From Cronobacter dublinensis subsp. dublinensis LMG 23823 (GTDB lineage: Bacteria; Pseudomonadota; Gammaproteobacteria; Enterobacterales; Enterobacteriaceae): 64,000 nt of DNA. The stretch is from the NCBI RefSeq assembly GCF_001277235.1, contig NZ_CP012266.1, forward strand, positions 3,658,001 to 3,722,000, in the 5' to 3' direction. This document shows, piece after piece, positions 1-10,429 of this stretch. How positions within the stretch are numbered: the first letter of the stretch is position 1; each line of letters opens with the position of its first letter. Under the pieces are notes generated by a model, which did not search any database, was not told where the DNA came from, and worked only from the letters and a program-made list of their open reading frames with translations. The translations under genes were made by a program, and so were the position numbers.

Positions 1-656
1 CCGACGATGCGGTGCTGCTGGGCGTGGCCGGTTTCCAGGCGCGCGCGGCGCTGGCGAACCATTTCGCCTCGCTGCCGGATGAGCAAAACCAGCGCGTGAC
101 AGACGGCACCACCACGCTCCTGTGGCTCGGCCTGCCTGCGGAGCGTTTTTTGATAGTCACCAATGAGGAAACTGCGGCTCAGCTTGCGGAAAAACTCCGT
201 GGCGAAGCGCAGCTGAACGCGAGCGCGCAGTGGCTTGCGCTGGACATTGAAGCCGGTTTGCCCGTTATCGACGCGCCGAACAGCAACCAGTTTATTCCGC
301 AGGCCACCAACATGCAGGCGCTGGGCGGCATCAGCTTTAAAAAAGGCTGTTACGCAGGCCAGGAGATGGTGGCGCGAGCGAAATTCCGCGGCGCGAATAA
401 ACGCGCGCTCTGGTCTCTGGCCGGGGCAGGCAGCCGCGTGCCAGAGGCGGGTGAAGATATCGAAATGCAGATGGGCGAGAACTGGCGTCGCACCGGCACG
501 GTGCTGGCGGCAGTGCAACTGGATGACGGTCGTCTGCTGGCGCAGGTGGTGATGAATAACGATCTGGAAGCCGACACCGTGTTCCGCGTTCGTGAAGAGA
601 GCGGCGCGCACACGCTGCACATCGAGCCGCTGCCCTATTCGCTCGAAGAGGCGTAA
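1..656 (+). CDS. ygfZ: tRNA-modifying/Fe-S repair protein YgfZ (5' end outside window)
   Basis: C-terminal two thirds of YgfZ, a GcvT-like folate-binding protein that supports Fe-S enzymes such as the tRNA methylthiotransferase MiaB. The reading frame is open to the first base of the window, so the true start lies upstream; the early GTG at 12 is an internal valine. The family signature KGCYAGQE, with the conserved cysteine, is present, followed by the GENWRRTGTVLAA and MNND segments of the C-terminal barrel. The protein ends in LPYSLEEA, close to the E. coli end. It is followed by a strong stem-loop and then by yqfA on the other strand. Identification is secure; only the N-terminus is missing. 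Confidence 0.96.
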   Translation, partial: DDAVLLGVAGFQARAALANHFASLPDEQNQRVTDGTTTLLWLGLPAERFLIVTNEETAAQLAEKLRGEAQLNASAQWLALDIEAGLPVIDAPNSNQFIPQATNMQALGGISFKKGCYAGQEMVARAKFRGANKRALWSLAGAGSRVPEAGEDIEMQMGENWRRTGTVLAAVQLDDGRLLAQVVMNNDLEADTVFRVREESGAHTLHIEPLPYSLEEA

Positions 657-695
657 CGGCTTTCGCGTCATCAAACGCCGTGTATTGTATGGACT

Positions 696-733
696 ATTCC
701 CGCCAGGCCGGTAACCACCTGTCTGGCGGGAAT
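696..733. terminator. stem-loop between convergent ygfZ and yqfA
   Basis: A perfect 11-bp inverted repeat (ATTCCCGCCAG / CTGGCGGGAAT) with a 16-nt loop lies 40 bases past the ygfZ stop. There is no clear T-run on either side, so it may be a transcript-end stabiliser rather than a classical rho-independent terminator. Confidence 0.45.
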
Positions 734-786
734 TCCGTATGTCTTACGCGAGCCTACCCACCGATGCGCTTACGGTAACGCTGCCG

Positions 787-1440
787 TTAGCGGATATAGA
801 GGTAGATAGCCAGGAAGTGACAGACGCTCCCGCCCAGAACAAAACCGTGCCAGATGGCATGGTTGTACGGAATGCGTTTGCAGACGTAAAAAATCACGCC
901 CAGCGAATAGATGATTCCCCCTGCCGCGAGCAGCGTCACGCTGCCAGGCGCGAGCTTCATCACCATCTGATAGATAACCACCAGCGACAGCCAGCCCATC
1001 ATCAGGTAAGTGACCAGCGACAACACCTTAAACCGGTGTGCGATGGTGAGCTTAAAGAGGATGCCGAGTAGCGCCAGCCCCCAGATAACTATCATCAAGC
1101 CATGCGCCAGCGGCGACTTAAGCCCGACCAGCAAAAACGGCGTATACGTGCCTGCAATTAAGAGATAAATGGCGCAGTGGTCGAACTTTTTAAGCCAGAT
1201 TTTGGCCCGCGCGTGCGGTATGGCGTGATAAAGCGTCGAGGCGAGAAACAGCAGGATCATGCTGCCGCCATAAAGGCTGTAACTGGTGATGGCGGTGACG
1301 TCAGCATTGCTGTCCACGGCCTGGACCAGTAATAACACCAGCCCGACAATTCCGAACACCAGTCCGATTCCGTGACTGATGCTGTTGGCTATTTCCTCAG
1401 CCAGTGAATATCCCTGCGCAAGTAATGGTTTACGAACCAT
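787..1440 (-). CDS. yqfA: Hemolysin III family membrane protein YqfA (TrhA)
   Basis: A 217-residue inner-membrane protein of the HlyIII/PAQR-like family with seven predicted hydrophobic helices. In E. coli this protein (TrhA) has been linked to membrane energetics and lipid homeostasis; its exact activity is not settled. Family marks are visible: SLAEEIANSISHGIG near the start, STLYHAIPH with the conserved histidine, the FDHCAIYLLIAGTYTPF segment, and HAIWHGFVLGGSVCHF near the end with further histidines. I chose the ATG that gives MVRKPLL, matching the E. coli start and preceded by GGAG seven bases upstream; a longer frame exists but has no ribosome site. It converges on ygfZ. Confidence 0.93.
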   Translation of the reverse strand: MVRKPLLAQGYSLAEEIANSISHGIGLVFGIVGLVLLLVQAVDSNADVTAITSYSLYGGSMILLFLASTLYHAIPHARAKIWLKKFDHCAIYLLIAGTYTPFLLVGLKSPLAHGLMIVIWGLALLGILFKLTIAHRFKVLSLVTYLMMGWLSLVVIYQMVMKLAPGSVTLLAAGGIIYSLGVIFYVCKRIPYNHAIWHGFVLGGSVCHFLAIYLYIR

Positions 1441-1604
1441 GTGGCAACTCCGGTAAAACTGAATAAAAAAAACGCAGCCCACATAGCCTAACTGAGAATG
1501 ATTTCAGTGAACACCTGTTCGCTAAAATAAATCTGTGACAGCCCGTAACAGCCTGGCGCAGCGGCAGACCGCACCGGTTTTGCCCTTCTGCGCACGCACG
1601 TTTT

Positions 1605-1919
1605 TTATTCGGCAACCTTTTTAAAAGCAATCACATACAACTCACCGAGACCCGGGTAAATGTCCCCAATGACCTTTTTCAGCGCGTCCAGCGTCATGTT
1701 TTCCTGACGAGCGTGTTCTTCATTCAGTTGCGCCAGCGTTACCGGCGTCACGCTTAGCACTTCCAGCGTGCAGAAATAGCCGTCATCCTCGTAGCGCCCG
1801 GTGCGCAGCCGCTGGCCCGGCATGAAGTGTGATTCACTGGCGTCACGGATGGTGATGGTTTTGGTGCCGTTAAGAATGTCCTGCTGAAAGCGGGAGTAAA
1901 AAGTGATGTCGTTTTTCAT
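1605..1919 (-). CDS. yqfB: N4-acetylcytidine amidohydrolase YqfB
   Basis: A 104-residue ASCH-domain protein. In E. coli, YqfB hydrolyses N4-acetylcytidine to cytidine and acetate. The catalytic residues of that enzyme are all in place, shifted by one: Lys20 and Thr23 in GTKTITIRD, and Glu73 in HARQENMTL. The GRYEDDGYFCTLEV stretch is also conserved. The length matches the family. It stands between yqfA, transcribed the same way, and a divergent RpiR-type regulator gene. The 164-base gap to yqfA holds no gene I can support. Confidence 0.92.
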   Translation of the reverse strand: MKNDITFYSRFQQDILNGTKTITIRDASESHFMPGQRLRTGRYEDDGYFCTLEVLSVTPVTLAQLNEEHARQENMTLDALKKVIGDIYPGLGELYVIAFKKVAE

Positions 1920-2090
1920 GGCGCGTCTTTAGTTAACGTAAAGGCCCATCATAAGCCGGGCGGCAGGCAGACGCCATTGCGGGGTATAAAGAGTGGCGCG
2001 CGCCGCCGCGATTTATGGCAGCATGAACGAACCGACGCCGCTTAAAAACCGCGCCGGAGCCCGAAAGCATTAACCAAAGGATGTTCCGCC

Positions 2091-2825
2091 GTGACGATGT
2101 TTACCCACTCCGCTGTCGCCAGCCTCAATAATCTTGAGATGATGGTTTATAATTTTGTGGTCAAAAACCGCGACAAAGTGATGTACATGACCATCCGCGA
2201 ACTGGCGGACGCAGCGGGCGTTTCTACTACCACGGTGCTGCGTTTCTGCCGCAAGCTGAATTGCGAAGGCTATTCCGAATTCCGCGTGCGTTTTAAATTA
2301 TATCTGGAGCAGAATGAACCGCAGCAGGCGAATTTTGGCGCCAGCGAAATTATTAGTTTTTTCCGTAGCGTCAATAATGATGAATTCGATGCGTTACTTG
2401 AAGAAGCAGTAGATATTATTCTCGAATCAGAGCGAATTATATTTGTTGGCGCGGGCACATCCGGCGCGCTGGCGAAATATGGCGCGCGTTTTTTCTCAAA
2501 TGTCGGGAAATTCAGTAATCATATTGACGATCCTTATTTTCCAGTCACTAACGATATGGCGAAGAACGCGCTGGCAATTGTGCTTTCCGTCTCCGGCGAG
2601 ACCGAAGAGATCCTGCGTTTCGCCAGTCAGTTCAGCCTGCACCGCTGCAAAGTGCTCTCTGTCACCAGCCACGAAAACTCGTCGCTGGCGAAGCTTGCTG
2701 ATTTCAATCTCTCATGGCATGTCCCGCAAACGCGCATCGCAGGCGTGTACGACATTACCACGCAAATCCCCGTCATCTATATTCTCGAAACGCTCGGCCG
2801 CAAACTGGCGAAAAAACTGGCATAA
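2091..2825 (+). CDS. RpiR/MurR-family transcriptional regulator, probably of bglA
   Basis: A 244-residue regulator. Residues 8-75 form an RpiR-type helix-turn-helix (recognition segment VSTTTVLRFCRKL at 44-56). Residues about 107-235 form a SIS sugar-phosphate-binding domain with FVGAGTSGALAKYG near 118-130. Such proteins sense phosphosugars and control nearby catabolic genes. It lies 152 bases upstream of bglA on the same strand, and E. coli K-12 has no gene here, so I infer that it controls bglA; this is untested. The GTG start follows AAAGG about ten bases upstream; an ATG two codons later is an alternative. The middle of the gene is clearly more A+T-rich than its neighbours, which fits acquisition by transfer. 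Confidence 0.85.
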   Translation: MTMFTHSAVASLNNLEMMVYNFVVKNRDKVMYMTIRELADAAGVSTTTVLRFCRKLNCEGYSEFRVRFKLYLEQNEPQQANFGASEIISFFRSVNNDEFDALLEEAVDIILESERIIFVGAGTSGALAKYGARFFSNVGKFSNHIDDPYFPVTNDMAKNALAIVLSVSGETEEILRFASQFSLHRCKVLSVTSHENSSLAKLADFNLSWHVPQTRIAGVYDITTQIPVIYILETLGRKLAKKLA

Positions 2826-2852
2826 AAAAACATCCTGTTTTTCATTTGTAAC

Positions 2853-2888
2853 AAGTCACGCCATACGCTATTTGTTATAGCGTGACTT
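2853..2888 (+). terminator. stem-loop after the RpiR gene, with an alternative inner hairpin
   Basis: The arms AAGTCACGC and GCGTGACTT are perfect over 9 bp and are followed by TTTTGT. A second hairpin, CGCTAT/ATAGCG, lies inside and shares the GCG of the right arm, so the two cannot form together. It probably ends the regulator transcript or tunes read-through into bglA. Confidence 0.55.
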
Positions 2889-2899
2889 TTGTATTCCCT

Positions 2900-2928
2900 T
2901 TGCTAGACTCGCTGTCAGCTTCTATTAA
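2900..2928 (+). promoter_or_regulatory. candidate sigma-70 promoter of bglA
   Basis: TTGCTA and TATTAA hexamers are separated by exactly 17 bases and lie about 50 bases upstream of the bglA start, after the stem-loop. The A+T-rich stretch just downstream contains two ATTAAT blocks that could be an operator. This is prediction from hexamer match only. Confidence 0.4.
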
Positions 2929-2977
2929 TTTATCGTTATTAATCAACTTTAATATTCATTTTCGATGAGATGACTCG

Positions 2978-4411
2978 ATGAAACAGCTTAAATTACCGAA
3001 AGACTTTTTATGGGGCGGCGCGGTCGCCGCGCATCAGGTAGAAGGCGGCTGGGATCAGGGCGGCAAAGGGCCAAGCATTTGCGACGTGCTGACCGGCGGC
3101 GCGCACGGCGTACCGCGTGAAATTACTGAGTCAGTCGTGCCGGGCAAATATTACCCGAACCACGAGGCCGTCGATTTCTACGGGCATTACAAAGATGACA
3201 TTAAGCTATTCGCCGAAATGGGCTTTAAATGTTTCCGCACGTCCATCGCCTGGACGCGCATCTTCCCCAACGGCGATGAAACGCAGCCCAACGAAGCGGG
3301 CCTCCAGTTTTACGACGATATGTTCGATGAACTGCTGAAATACAACATCGAGCCGGTTATTACGCTCTCGCATTTTGAAATGCCGCTGCATCTGGTGCAG
3401 CAGTATGGCGGCTGGACCAACCGTAAAGTGGTGGATTTTTTTGTGCGCTTCGCCGAAGTGGTGTTTGAGCGCTACAAGAATAAGGTCAAATACTGGATGA
3501 CCTTTAACGAGATCAATAACCAGCGCAACTGGCGCGCGCCGCTGTTCGGTTACTGTTGCTCCGGCGTGGTCTATACCGAACACGATAACCCGGAAGAGAC
3601 GATGTACCAGGTGCTGCACCATCAGTTTGTGGCGAGCGCCATGGCGGTGAAAATTGGCCATCGCATCAACCCCGAGATGAAAATTGGCTGCATGCTGGCG
3701 ATGGTGCCGCTCTATCCGTCCTCCTGTAAGCCGGAAGACGTGATGTATGCGCAGGAATCGATGCGTGAGCGTTATGTCTTTACCGACGTCCAGCTGCGCG
3801 GCTACTACCCGTCTTACGTGCTGAACGAGTGGGAGCGCCGCGGCTTTAACATCAGGATGGAAGACGGCGACACGCAGATCCTGCGCGAAGGCTGCTGCGA
3901 CTATCTGGGCTTCAGCTATTACATGACCAACGCGGTAAAAGCCGACGGCGGCAGCGGCGACGCGCTAAGCGGTTTCCAGGGCAGCGTGCCGAATCCGCAT
4001 GTGAAGGCGTCGGACTGGGGCTGGCAGATTGACCCGGTGGGCCTGCGTTATGCGCTATGCGAGCTGTATGAGCGTTACCAGAAGCCGCTCTTTATCGTCG
4101 AAAATGGTTTTGGCGCTTACGATAAAGTGGAAGAAGACGGCAGCATCAACGACGACTACCGCATCGACTATCTGCGCGCCCATATCGAGCAGATGATGAA
4201 AGCGGTGACTTACGACGGCGTTGATTTGCTGGGCTATACGCCGTGGGGTTGCATCGACTGCGTGTCGTTCACCACCGGGCAGTACAGCAAGCGCTACGGT
4301 TTTATCTATGTGAACAAACACGATGACGGCACGGGCGATATGTCCCGTTCGCGCAAGAAAAGTTTTGCGTGGTATCAGGGGGTGATTGCGAGCAACGGCG
4401 AGTCGCTCTGA
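2978..4411 (+). CDS. bglA: 6-phospho-beta-glucosidase BglA
   Basis: A 477-residue family GH1 enzyme that cleaves phosphorylated beta-glucosides such as 6-phospho-arbutin and 6-phospho-salicin in the cytoplasm. The acid/base glutamate is Glu178 in TFNEINN and the nucleophile is Glu375 in IVENGFG. The N-terminal FLWGGAVAAHQVEGG block and the C-terminal RSRKKSFAWYQGVI region, where the phosphate is bound in related enzymes, are intact. No PTS permease gene is adjacent, so the substrate must enter by a system coded elsewhere. It is preceded by its own RpiR-type regulator and followed by an inverted-repeat element. Confidence 0.95.
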   Translation: MKQLKLPKDFLWGGAVAAHQVEGGWDQGGKGPSICDVLTGGAHGVPREITESVVPGKYYPNHEAVDFYGHYKDDIKLFAEMGFKCFRTSIAWTRIFPNGDETQPNEAGLQFYDDMFDELLKYNIEPVITLSHFEMPLHLVQQYGGWTNRKVVDFFVRFAEVVFERYKNKVKYWMTFNEINNQRNWRAPLFGYCCSGVVYTEHDNPEETMYQVLHHQFVASAMAVKIGHRINPEMKIGCMLAMVPLYPSSCKPEDVMYAQESMRERYVFTDVQLRGYYPSYVLNEWERRGFNIRMEDGDTQILREGCCDYLGFSYYMTNAVKADGGSGDALSGFQGSVPNPHVKASDWGWQIDPVGLRYALCELYERYQKPLFIVENGFGAYDKVEEDGSINDDYRIDYLRAHIEQMMKAVTYDGVDLLGYTPWGCIDCVSFTTGQYSKRYGFIYVNKHDDGTGDMSRSRKKSFAWYQGVIASNGESL

Positions 4412-4423
4412 TCTCACACCAGG

Positions 4424-4445
4424 CCCTCTCCCCATGGGGAGAGGG
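4424..4445. repeat. 22-base perfect palindrome after bglA
   Basis: CCCTCTCCCCA is followed directly by its reverse complement, 11 bp per arm. There is no T-run, so it is not a typical terminator; similar CCCTCTCC/GGAGAGGG elements are common between enterobacterial genes. It begins 12 bases after the bglA stop. Confidence 0.6.
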
Positions 4446-4474
4446 TGTAAACCCCCGCAGGCTGGCATGGCGGT

Positions 4475-4552
4475 GGGTGCGCTGCGCTTACCTGCCCCCT
4501 ACAACCATGTGGATGATGCTTGTCCCGTAGGGCGGGTAAGCGCAGCGCACCC
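4475..4552. repeat. inverted repeat pair of a dispersed intergenic element
   Basis: The left arm begins GGGTGCGCTGCGCTTACC and ends CCCTAC; the right arm begins GTAGGGCGGGTAAGCGCAG and ends CGCACCC. They are near-perfect inverted copies about 26-28 bases long with a 24-base spacer. A closely related pair lies between hemW and ftsP (50166-50266). The shape resembles REP/BIME-type elements. Confidence 0.65.
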
Positions 4553-4567
4553 GCCAGTCAAACGACC

Positions 4568-5311
4568 CTATTTCCCACCCGCGAGATCGAGAAAACTCCC
4601 CGTCACGTACGAGGCTTTGTCGCTGAGCAGCCACGCGATGGCTTCGGCCACTTCTTCCGGCTGCCCACCGCGCTGCATCGGCAACGCGGATTTCACGCGA
4701 TCGACGCGTCCGGGCTCACCGCCGGAGGCGTGGATATCGGTATAGATAAGCCCTGGCCGCACGCCGTTAACGCGGATGCCCTGCGCGGCGACTTCCAGCG
4801 ACAGTCCGATGGTCAGCGAATCCACCGCCCCTTTTGACGCGGCGTAATCGACATACTCGCCAGGCGCGCCAAGACGCGACGCGGCGGACGAGACATTCAC
4901 TATCGCGCCGCCCTGCCCGCCGTGATGATGCGCCATTCGCTTCACCGCCTCGCGGCAGCAAAGAAAATAGCCGGTGACGTTGGTAGCCAGCACCTTGTTG
5001 ATACGCTCGGCGGTCAGCTTCTCTGTCATGCACTGGGTAAACAGAACGCCGGCGTTGTTGACCAGCGCAGTTAATGGCTCGCCCTGCTCGTCGAGGGTCG
5101 CAAACATCGCCATCACCTGCCGCTCGTCGCTGATATCCGCCTGCACGCAAAAGGCCCGCCCGCCGCTGACGGTAATCGCGTCAACCACCTCCTGCGCCGC
5201 CGCGGCGTTACTGAGATAATTGACTGCTACGGTATAACCCTGCGTGGCCAGCAGCAGCGCCGTCGCCCTGCCAATGCCGCGGCTCGCGCCGGTAACCAGT
5301 GCAATAGACAT
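4568..5311 (-). CDS. ygfF: Short-chain dehydrogenase/reductase YgfF
   Basis: A 247-residue classical SDR with NAD(P)-binding motif TGASRGIGRA near residue 8, the NNAG segment, the catalytic serine in NVSSAASR and the YVDYAASKG motif with the catalytic tyrosine and lysine. The substrate is not known; E. coli YgfF is an oxidoreductase of unclear role. I chose the ATG giving MSIALVTG because AAGGAAA precedes it and the length equals the E. coli protein; the frame extends 14 codons further without a ribosome site. It lies between the bglA repeat region and gcvP, the same position as in E. coli. Confidence 0.92.
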   Translation of the reverse strand: MSIALVTGASRGIGRATALLLATQGYTVAVNYLSNAAAAQEVVDAITVSGGRAFCVQADISDERQVMAMFATLDEQGEPLTALVNNAGVLFTQCMTEKLTAERINKVLATNVTGYFLCCREAVKRMAHHHGGQGGAIVNVSSAASRLGAPGEYVDYAASKGAVDSLTIGLSLEVAAQGIRVNGVRPGLIYTDIHASGGEPGRVDRVKSALPMQRGGQPEEVAEAIAWLLSDKASYVTGSFLDLAGGK

Positions 5312-5443
5312 ACTTTTCCTTTTCATCGTGTGGTACAGCAGGCTTTTCTGCATAAGAGTGAGCCCGATAACTTACCGCTGTGCGTAACGCAGGGACACTC
5401 TACAAATCAGGTAGCCATGGTGTGGCACTGGATGCAGCGGAAT

Positions 5444-5468
5444 AAAAAAGGGCGCCGAAGCGCCCTTT
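5444..5468 (-). terminator. rho-independent terminator of gcvTHP
   Basis: AAAGGGCGC and GCGCCCTTT form a 9-bp stem with a 4-nt loop, and a run of A on the plus strand gives a T-run on the minus-strand transcript. It lies 27 bases beyond the gcvP stop. Confidence 0.8.
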
Positions 5469-5494
5469 GTCGTGGGATTGCGTTAACCCGAACG

Positions 5495-8368
<2,874 letters not shown>

Positions 8369-8423
8369 GGGCGATATTTCCTGAAACGTGCAGTGAGGCA
8401 AATTAATGCGATGGTAAGTCGTG

Positions 8424-8486
8424 CTCCCGACGGGAGCGGCGCGCAGCGCGGCGCTTACACTGGCCCCTGAGCGTAACTCAGGGGCC
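8424..8486 (-). other. tandem stem-loops between gcvH and gcvP
   Basis: Two perfect stem-loops sit in the gap: GCTCCC/GGGAGC with a 3-nt loop (8424-8438), and GGCCCCTGAG/CTCAGGGGCC with a 5-nt loop (8462-8486). Between them is a very G+C-rich GCGCGC stretch. There is no T-run. Such structures may stabilise the gcvTH part of the message or lower gcvP output. Confidence 0.6.
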
Positions 8487-8496
8487 GGGACGCGAA

Positions 8497-8886
8497 TTAC
8501 TCGTCTTCTAACAGCGCTTCATACGCGCTGGCATCCAGCAGCGCGGCCACTTCGGCCTCGTCGCTGGCTTTGATTTTGAAAATCCAGCCCTGGCCGTACG
8601 GCTCGCTGTTGACCAGTTCAGGCGCGTCGCTCAGCGCATCGTTGACGGCCACGATCTCGCCGCTGACCGGCGCGTAGATGTCAGAGGCGGCTTTTACGGA
8701 CTCCGCTACGGCGCAGTCGTCGCCCGCGCTGACGGTAGAACCGACATCTGGCAAATCAACAAACACCATGTCGCCCAGCAGTTCCTGCGCGTGCTCGGTG
8801 ATCCCGACGGTGTAAGTACCGTCCGCTTCCTTACGCAGCCATTCGTGTTCTTTGCTGTATTTCAGTTCGTTTGGCACATTGCTCAT
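8497..8886 (-). CDS. gcvH: Glycine cleavage system H protein GcvH
   Basis: A 129-residue lipoyl carrier protein of the glycine cleavage complex. The lipoylated lysine is Lys65 in AVAESVKAASD, and the EHEWL segment near the start is conserved. It shuttles the aminomethyl group from GcvP to GcvT and is reoxidised by lipoamide dehydrogenase, coded elsewhere. It begins 23 bases after gcvT. The length is identical to E. coli GcvH. Confidence 0.97.
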   Translation of the reverse strand: MSNVPNELKYSKEHEWLRKEADGTYTVGITEHAQELLGDMVFVDLPDVGSTVSAGDDCAVAESVKAASDIYAPVSGEIVAVNDALSDAPELVNSEPYGQGWIFKIKASDEAEVAALLDASAYEALLEDE

Positions 8887-8909
8887 TGCTTCTCTCCTGA
8901 TAACAAAAC

Positions 8910-10007
8910 TTACTGCGCGACCGGTTTACCGGCGCGCACGAAAACGGGTTTAGTGACCTTTACGGGCATTTCGCGGTTGCGGATCTGCACAATGGCAGTA
9001 TCGCCGATACCCGCCGGAACACGAGCCAGCGCAATGCTGTAGCCGAGCGTCGGCGAGAACGTGCCGCTGGTGATAATGCCTTCGCAGGCGTTGCCCTGGG
9101 CGTCAGTGAAGCGCACCGGCAGATCGTTACGCAGCACGCCTTTTTCGGTCATTACCAGGCCCAGGAGCTGTTCGGTGCCGTTCTCACGCTGGGCTTCCAG
9201 CGCGTCGCGACCGATGAAATCGCGGTCTTCCGGCTGCCAGGCGATCGTCCAGCCCATGTTGGCGGCGAGCGGCGAAACGCCCTCGTCCATCTCCTGACCA
9301 TACAAATTCATACCCGCTTCAAGGCGCAGCGTGTCGCGCGCGCCGAGGCCGCAGGGCTTCACACCCGCTTCCACCAGCTGGCTCCAGAACCCGGCCGCTT
9401 TTTCATTCAGCATCGCGATTTCATAACCCGCTTCGCCGGTATACCCGGTGGTGGCGATAAACAGCTCGTCTGCCTGCACGCCAAAGAACGGCTTCATGCC
9501 TTCGACGGCCTTGCGCTGCGCATCGTTAAACAGCGTGGCGGCTTTGGCCTTCGCGTTCGGGCCCTGAACAGCGATAAGGGAGAGATCGTCGCGCACGGTA
9601 ACGGCAACGCCGTAAGGCTCGGCATGCTCGTTGATCCAGGCGAGGTCTTTTTCGCGGGTGGCAGAGTTCACCACAAGGCGGAAATAGTCTTCCGTCATGA
9701 AGTAAACAATGAGGTCGTCAATCACCCCGGCAGAGGCGTTGAGCATCGCGGTATAGAGCGCTTTACCCGGCTGGGTCAGCTTCGCCACGTCGTTTGCCAG
9801 CAGGTAGCGCAGGAAATCGCGGGTGCGCGCGCCGCGCAAGTCGACAATGGTCATATGGGAGACATCAAACATCCCCGCGTCGTTGCGCACCGCATGGTGT
9901 TCGTCAATCTGCGAGCCGTAGTGCAGCGGCATCATCCAGCCGTGGAAATCCACCATGCGCGCGCCGCAGAGGTTGTGCTGTTCATACAACGGGGTTTGTT
10001 GAGCCAT
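8910..10007 (-). CDS. gcvT: Aminomethyltransferase (T protein) GcvT
   Basis: A 365-residue tetrahydrofolate-dependent enzyme that releases ammonia and forms 5,10-methylenetetrahydrofolate from the aminomethyl-lipoyl H protein. It starts MAQQTPLYEQH with the HGWMMPLHYGSQ and MFDVSHM blocks of the family, and carries the folate-binding GYTGEAGYEI region. The C-terminal barrel includes GIITSGTFSPTLGYSIALARVP. It is the first gene of the operon and follows a long untranslated region. The related protein YgfZ is coded at the left end of the window. Confidence 0.97.
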   Translation of the reverse strand: MAQQTPLYEQHNLCGARMVDFHGWMMPLHYGSQIDEHHAVRNDAGMFDVSHMTIVDLRGARTRDFLRYLLANDVAKLTQPGKALYTAMLNASAGVIDDLIVYFMTEDYFRLVVNSATREKDLAWINEHAEPYGVAVTVRDDLSLIAVQGPNAKAKAATLFNDAQRKAVEGMKPFFGVQADELFIATTGYTGEAGYEIAMLNEKAAGFWSQLVEAGVKPCGLGARDTLRLEAGMNLYGQEMDEGVSPLAANMGWTIAWQPEDRDFIGRDALEAQRENGTEQLLGLVMTEKGVLRNDLPVRFTDAQGNACEGIITSGTFSPTLGYSIALARVPAGIGDTAIVQIRNREMPVKVTKPVFVRAGKPVAQ

Positions 10008-10390
10008 CTTTTCCTCATCCTGTCAGCCGGGTTGGTGTGGGTTTCAGACAGCGAAACGCCCTGAGTGAAACCCGGCGCCGACGCCGATCCCGGCGGCGAC
10101 GCAAACGTTATCTTGCGTTCGAACTTATCACCGAACGGGGGCGTAAACCATAAGCTGAACTGAGCCATCAGATTAGCTTATGACCAGAAAAGGCTTTGTG
10201 GGTGACAGAATTAAACACTGCCTGAATGGTTTCAGGCGTGAGTGAAACGCTAAAGGTCTGCCGTCTTTTTAAAATAACCGGGCAGAAACCGCTGTTTTGA
10301 AGGGAAAATAACGACGGCGCAAAAAACCAGAGATTAAAAAAACTAATCCGAAAAAGAGAGTGAAATTAGAATATTTCAAACGGGAAGAGA
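10008..10390 (-). promoter_or_regulatory. gcvTHP promoter/leader region with two stem-loops
   Basis: About 380 bases upstream of gcvT contain no gene I can support. On the gcvT strand there is a stem-loop with 8-bp arms GGGTTTCA/TGAAACCC (10039-10073), 32 bases before the start codon, and a second with arms CATAAGCT/AGCTTATG and an inner CTGA/TCAG pair (10149-10182). In E. coli this region binds GcvA, Lrp and PurR; I did not find convincing individual sites. The distal 150 bases are A+T-rich and probably hold the promoter. Confidence 0.5.
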
Positions 10391-10419
10391 CTTCTCTTTC
10401 CGGGTCGCGGAAAGAGAAG
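10391..10419 (-). terminator. stem-loop terminator after ubiI
   Basis: A perfect 11-bp stem, CTTCTCTTTCC/GGAAAGAGAAG, with a 7-nt loop starts 11 bases beyond the ubiI stop. The T-run on the minus strand is weak, but stem strength and position favour a terminator. Confidence 0.65.
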
Positions 10420-10429
10420 TGTGACGCAG

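Noticed and set aside
1430..1630. 66-codon minus-strand frame between yqfA and yqfB
   Set aside because: It overlaps both neighbours' ends, has no family match and an atypical residue make-up.
4386..4837. Small plus-strand open frames across the repeat and opposite ygfF
   Set aside because: They run through the intergenic repeat and the complement of ygfF and have no independent support.
9932..10168. 78-codon frame that starts in the gcvT leader and overlaps gcvT in another frame
   Set aside because: No ribosome site, no family match, and the overlapping part is gcvT coding sequence; a leader peptide cannot be excluded but is not supported.
10008..10200. Glycine riboswitch upstream of gcvT
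   Set aside because: The conserved riboswitch core was not found and enterobacterial gcvTHP is normally controlled by proteins.
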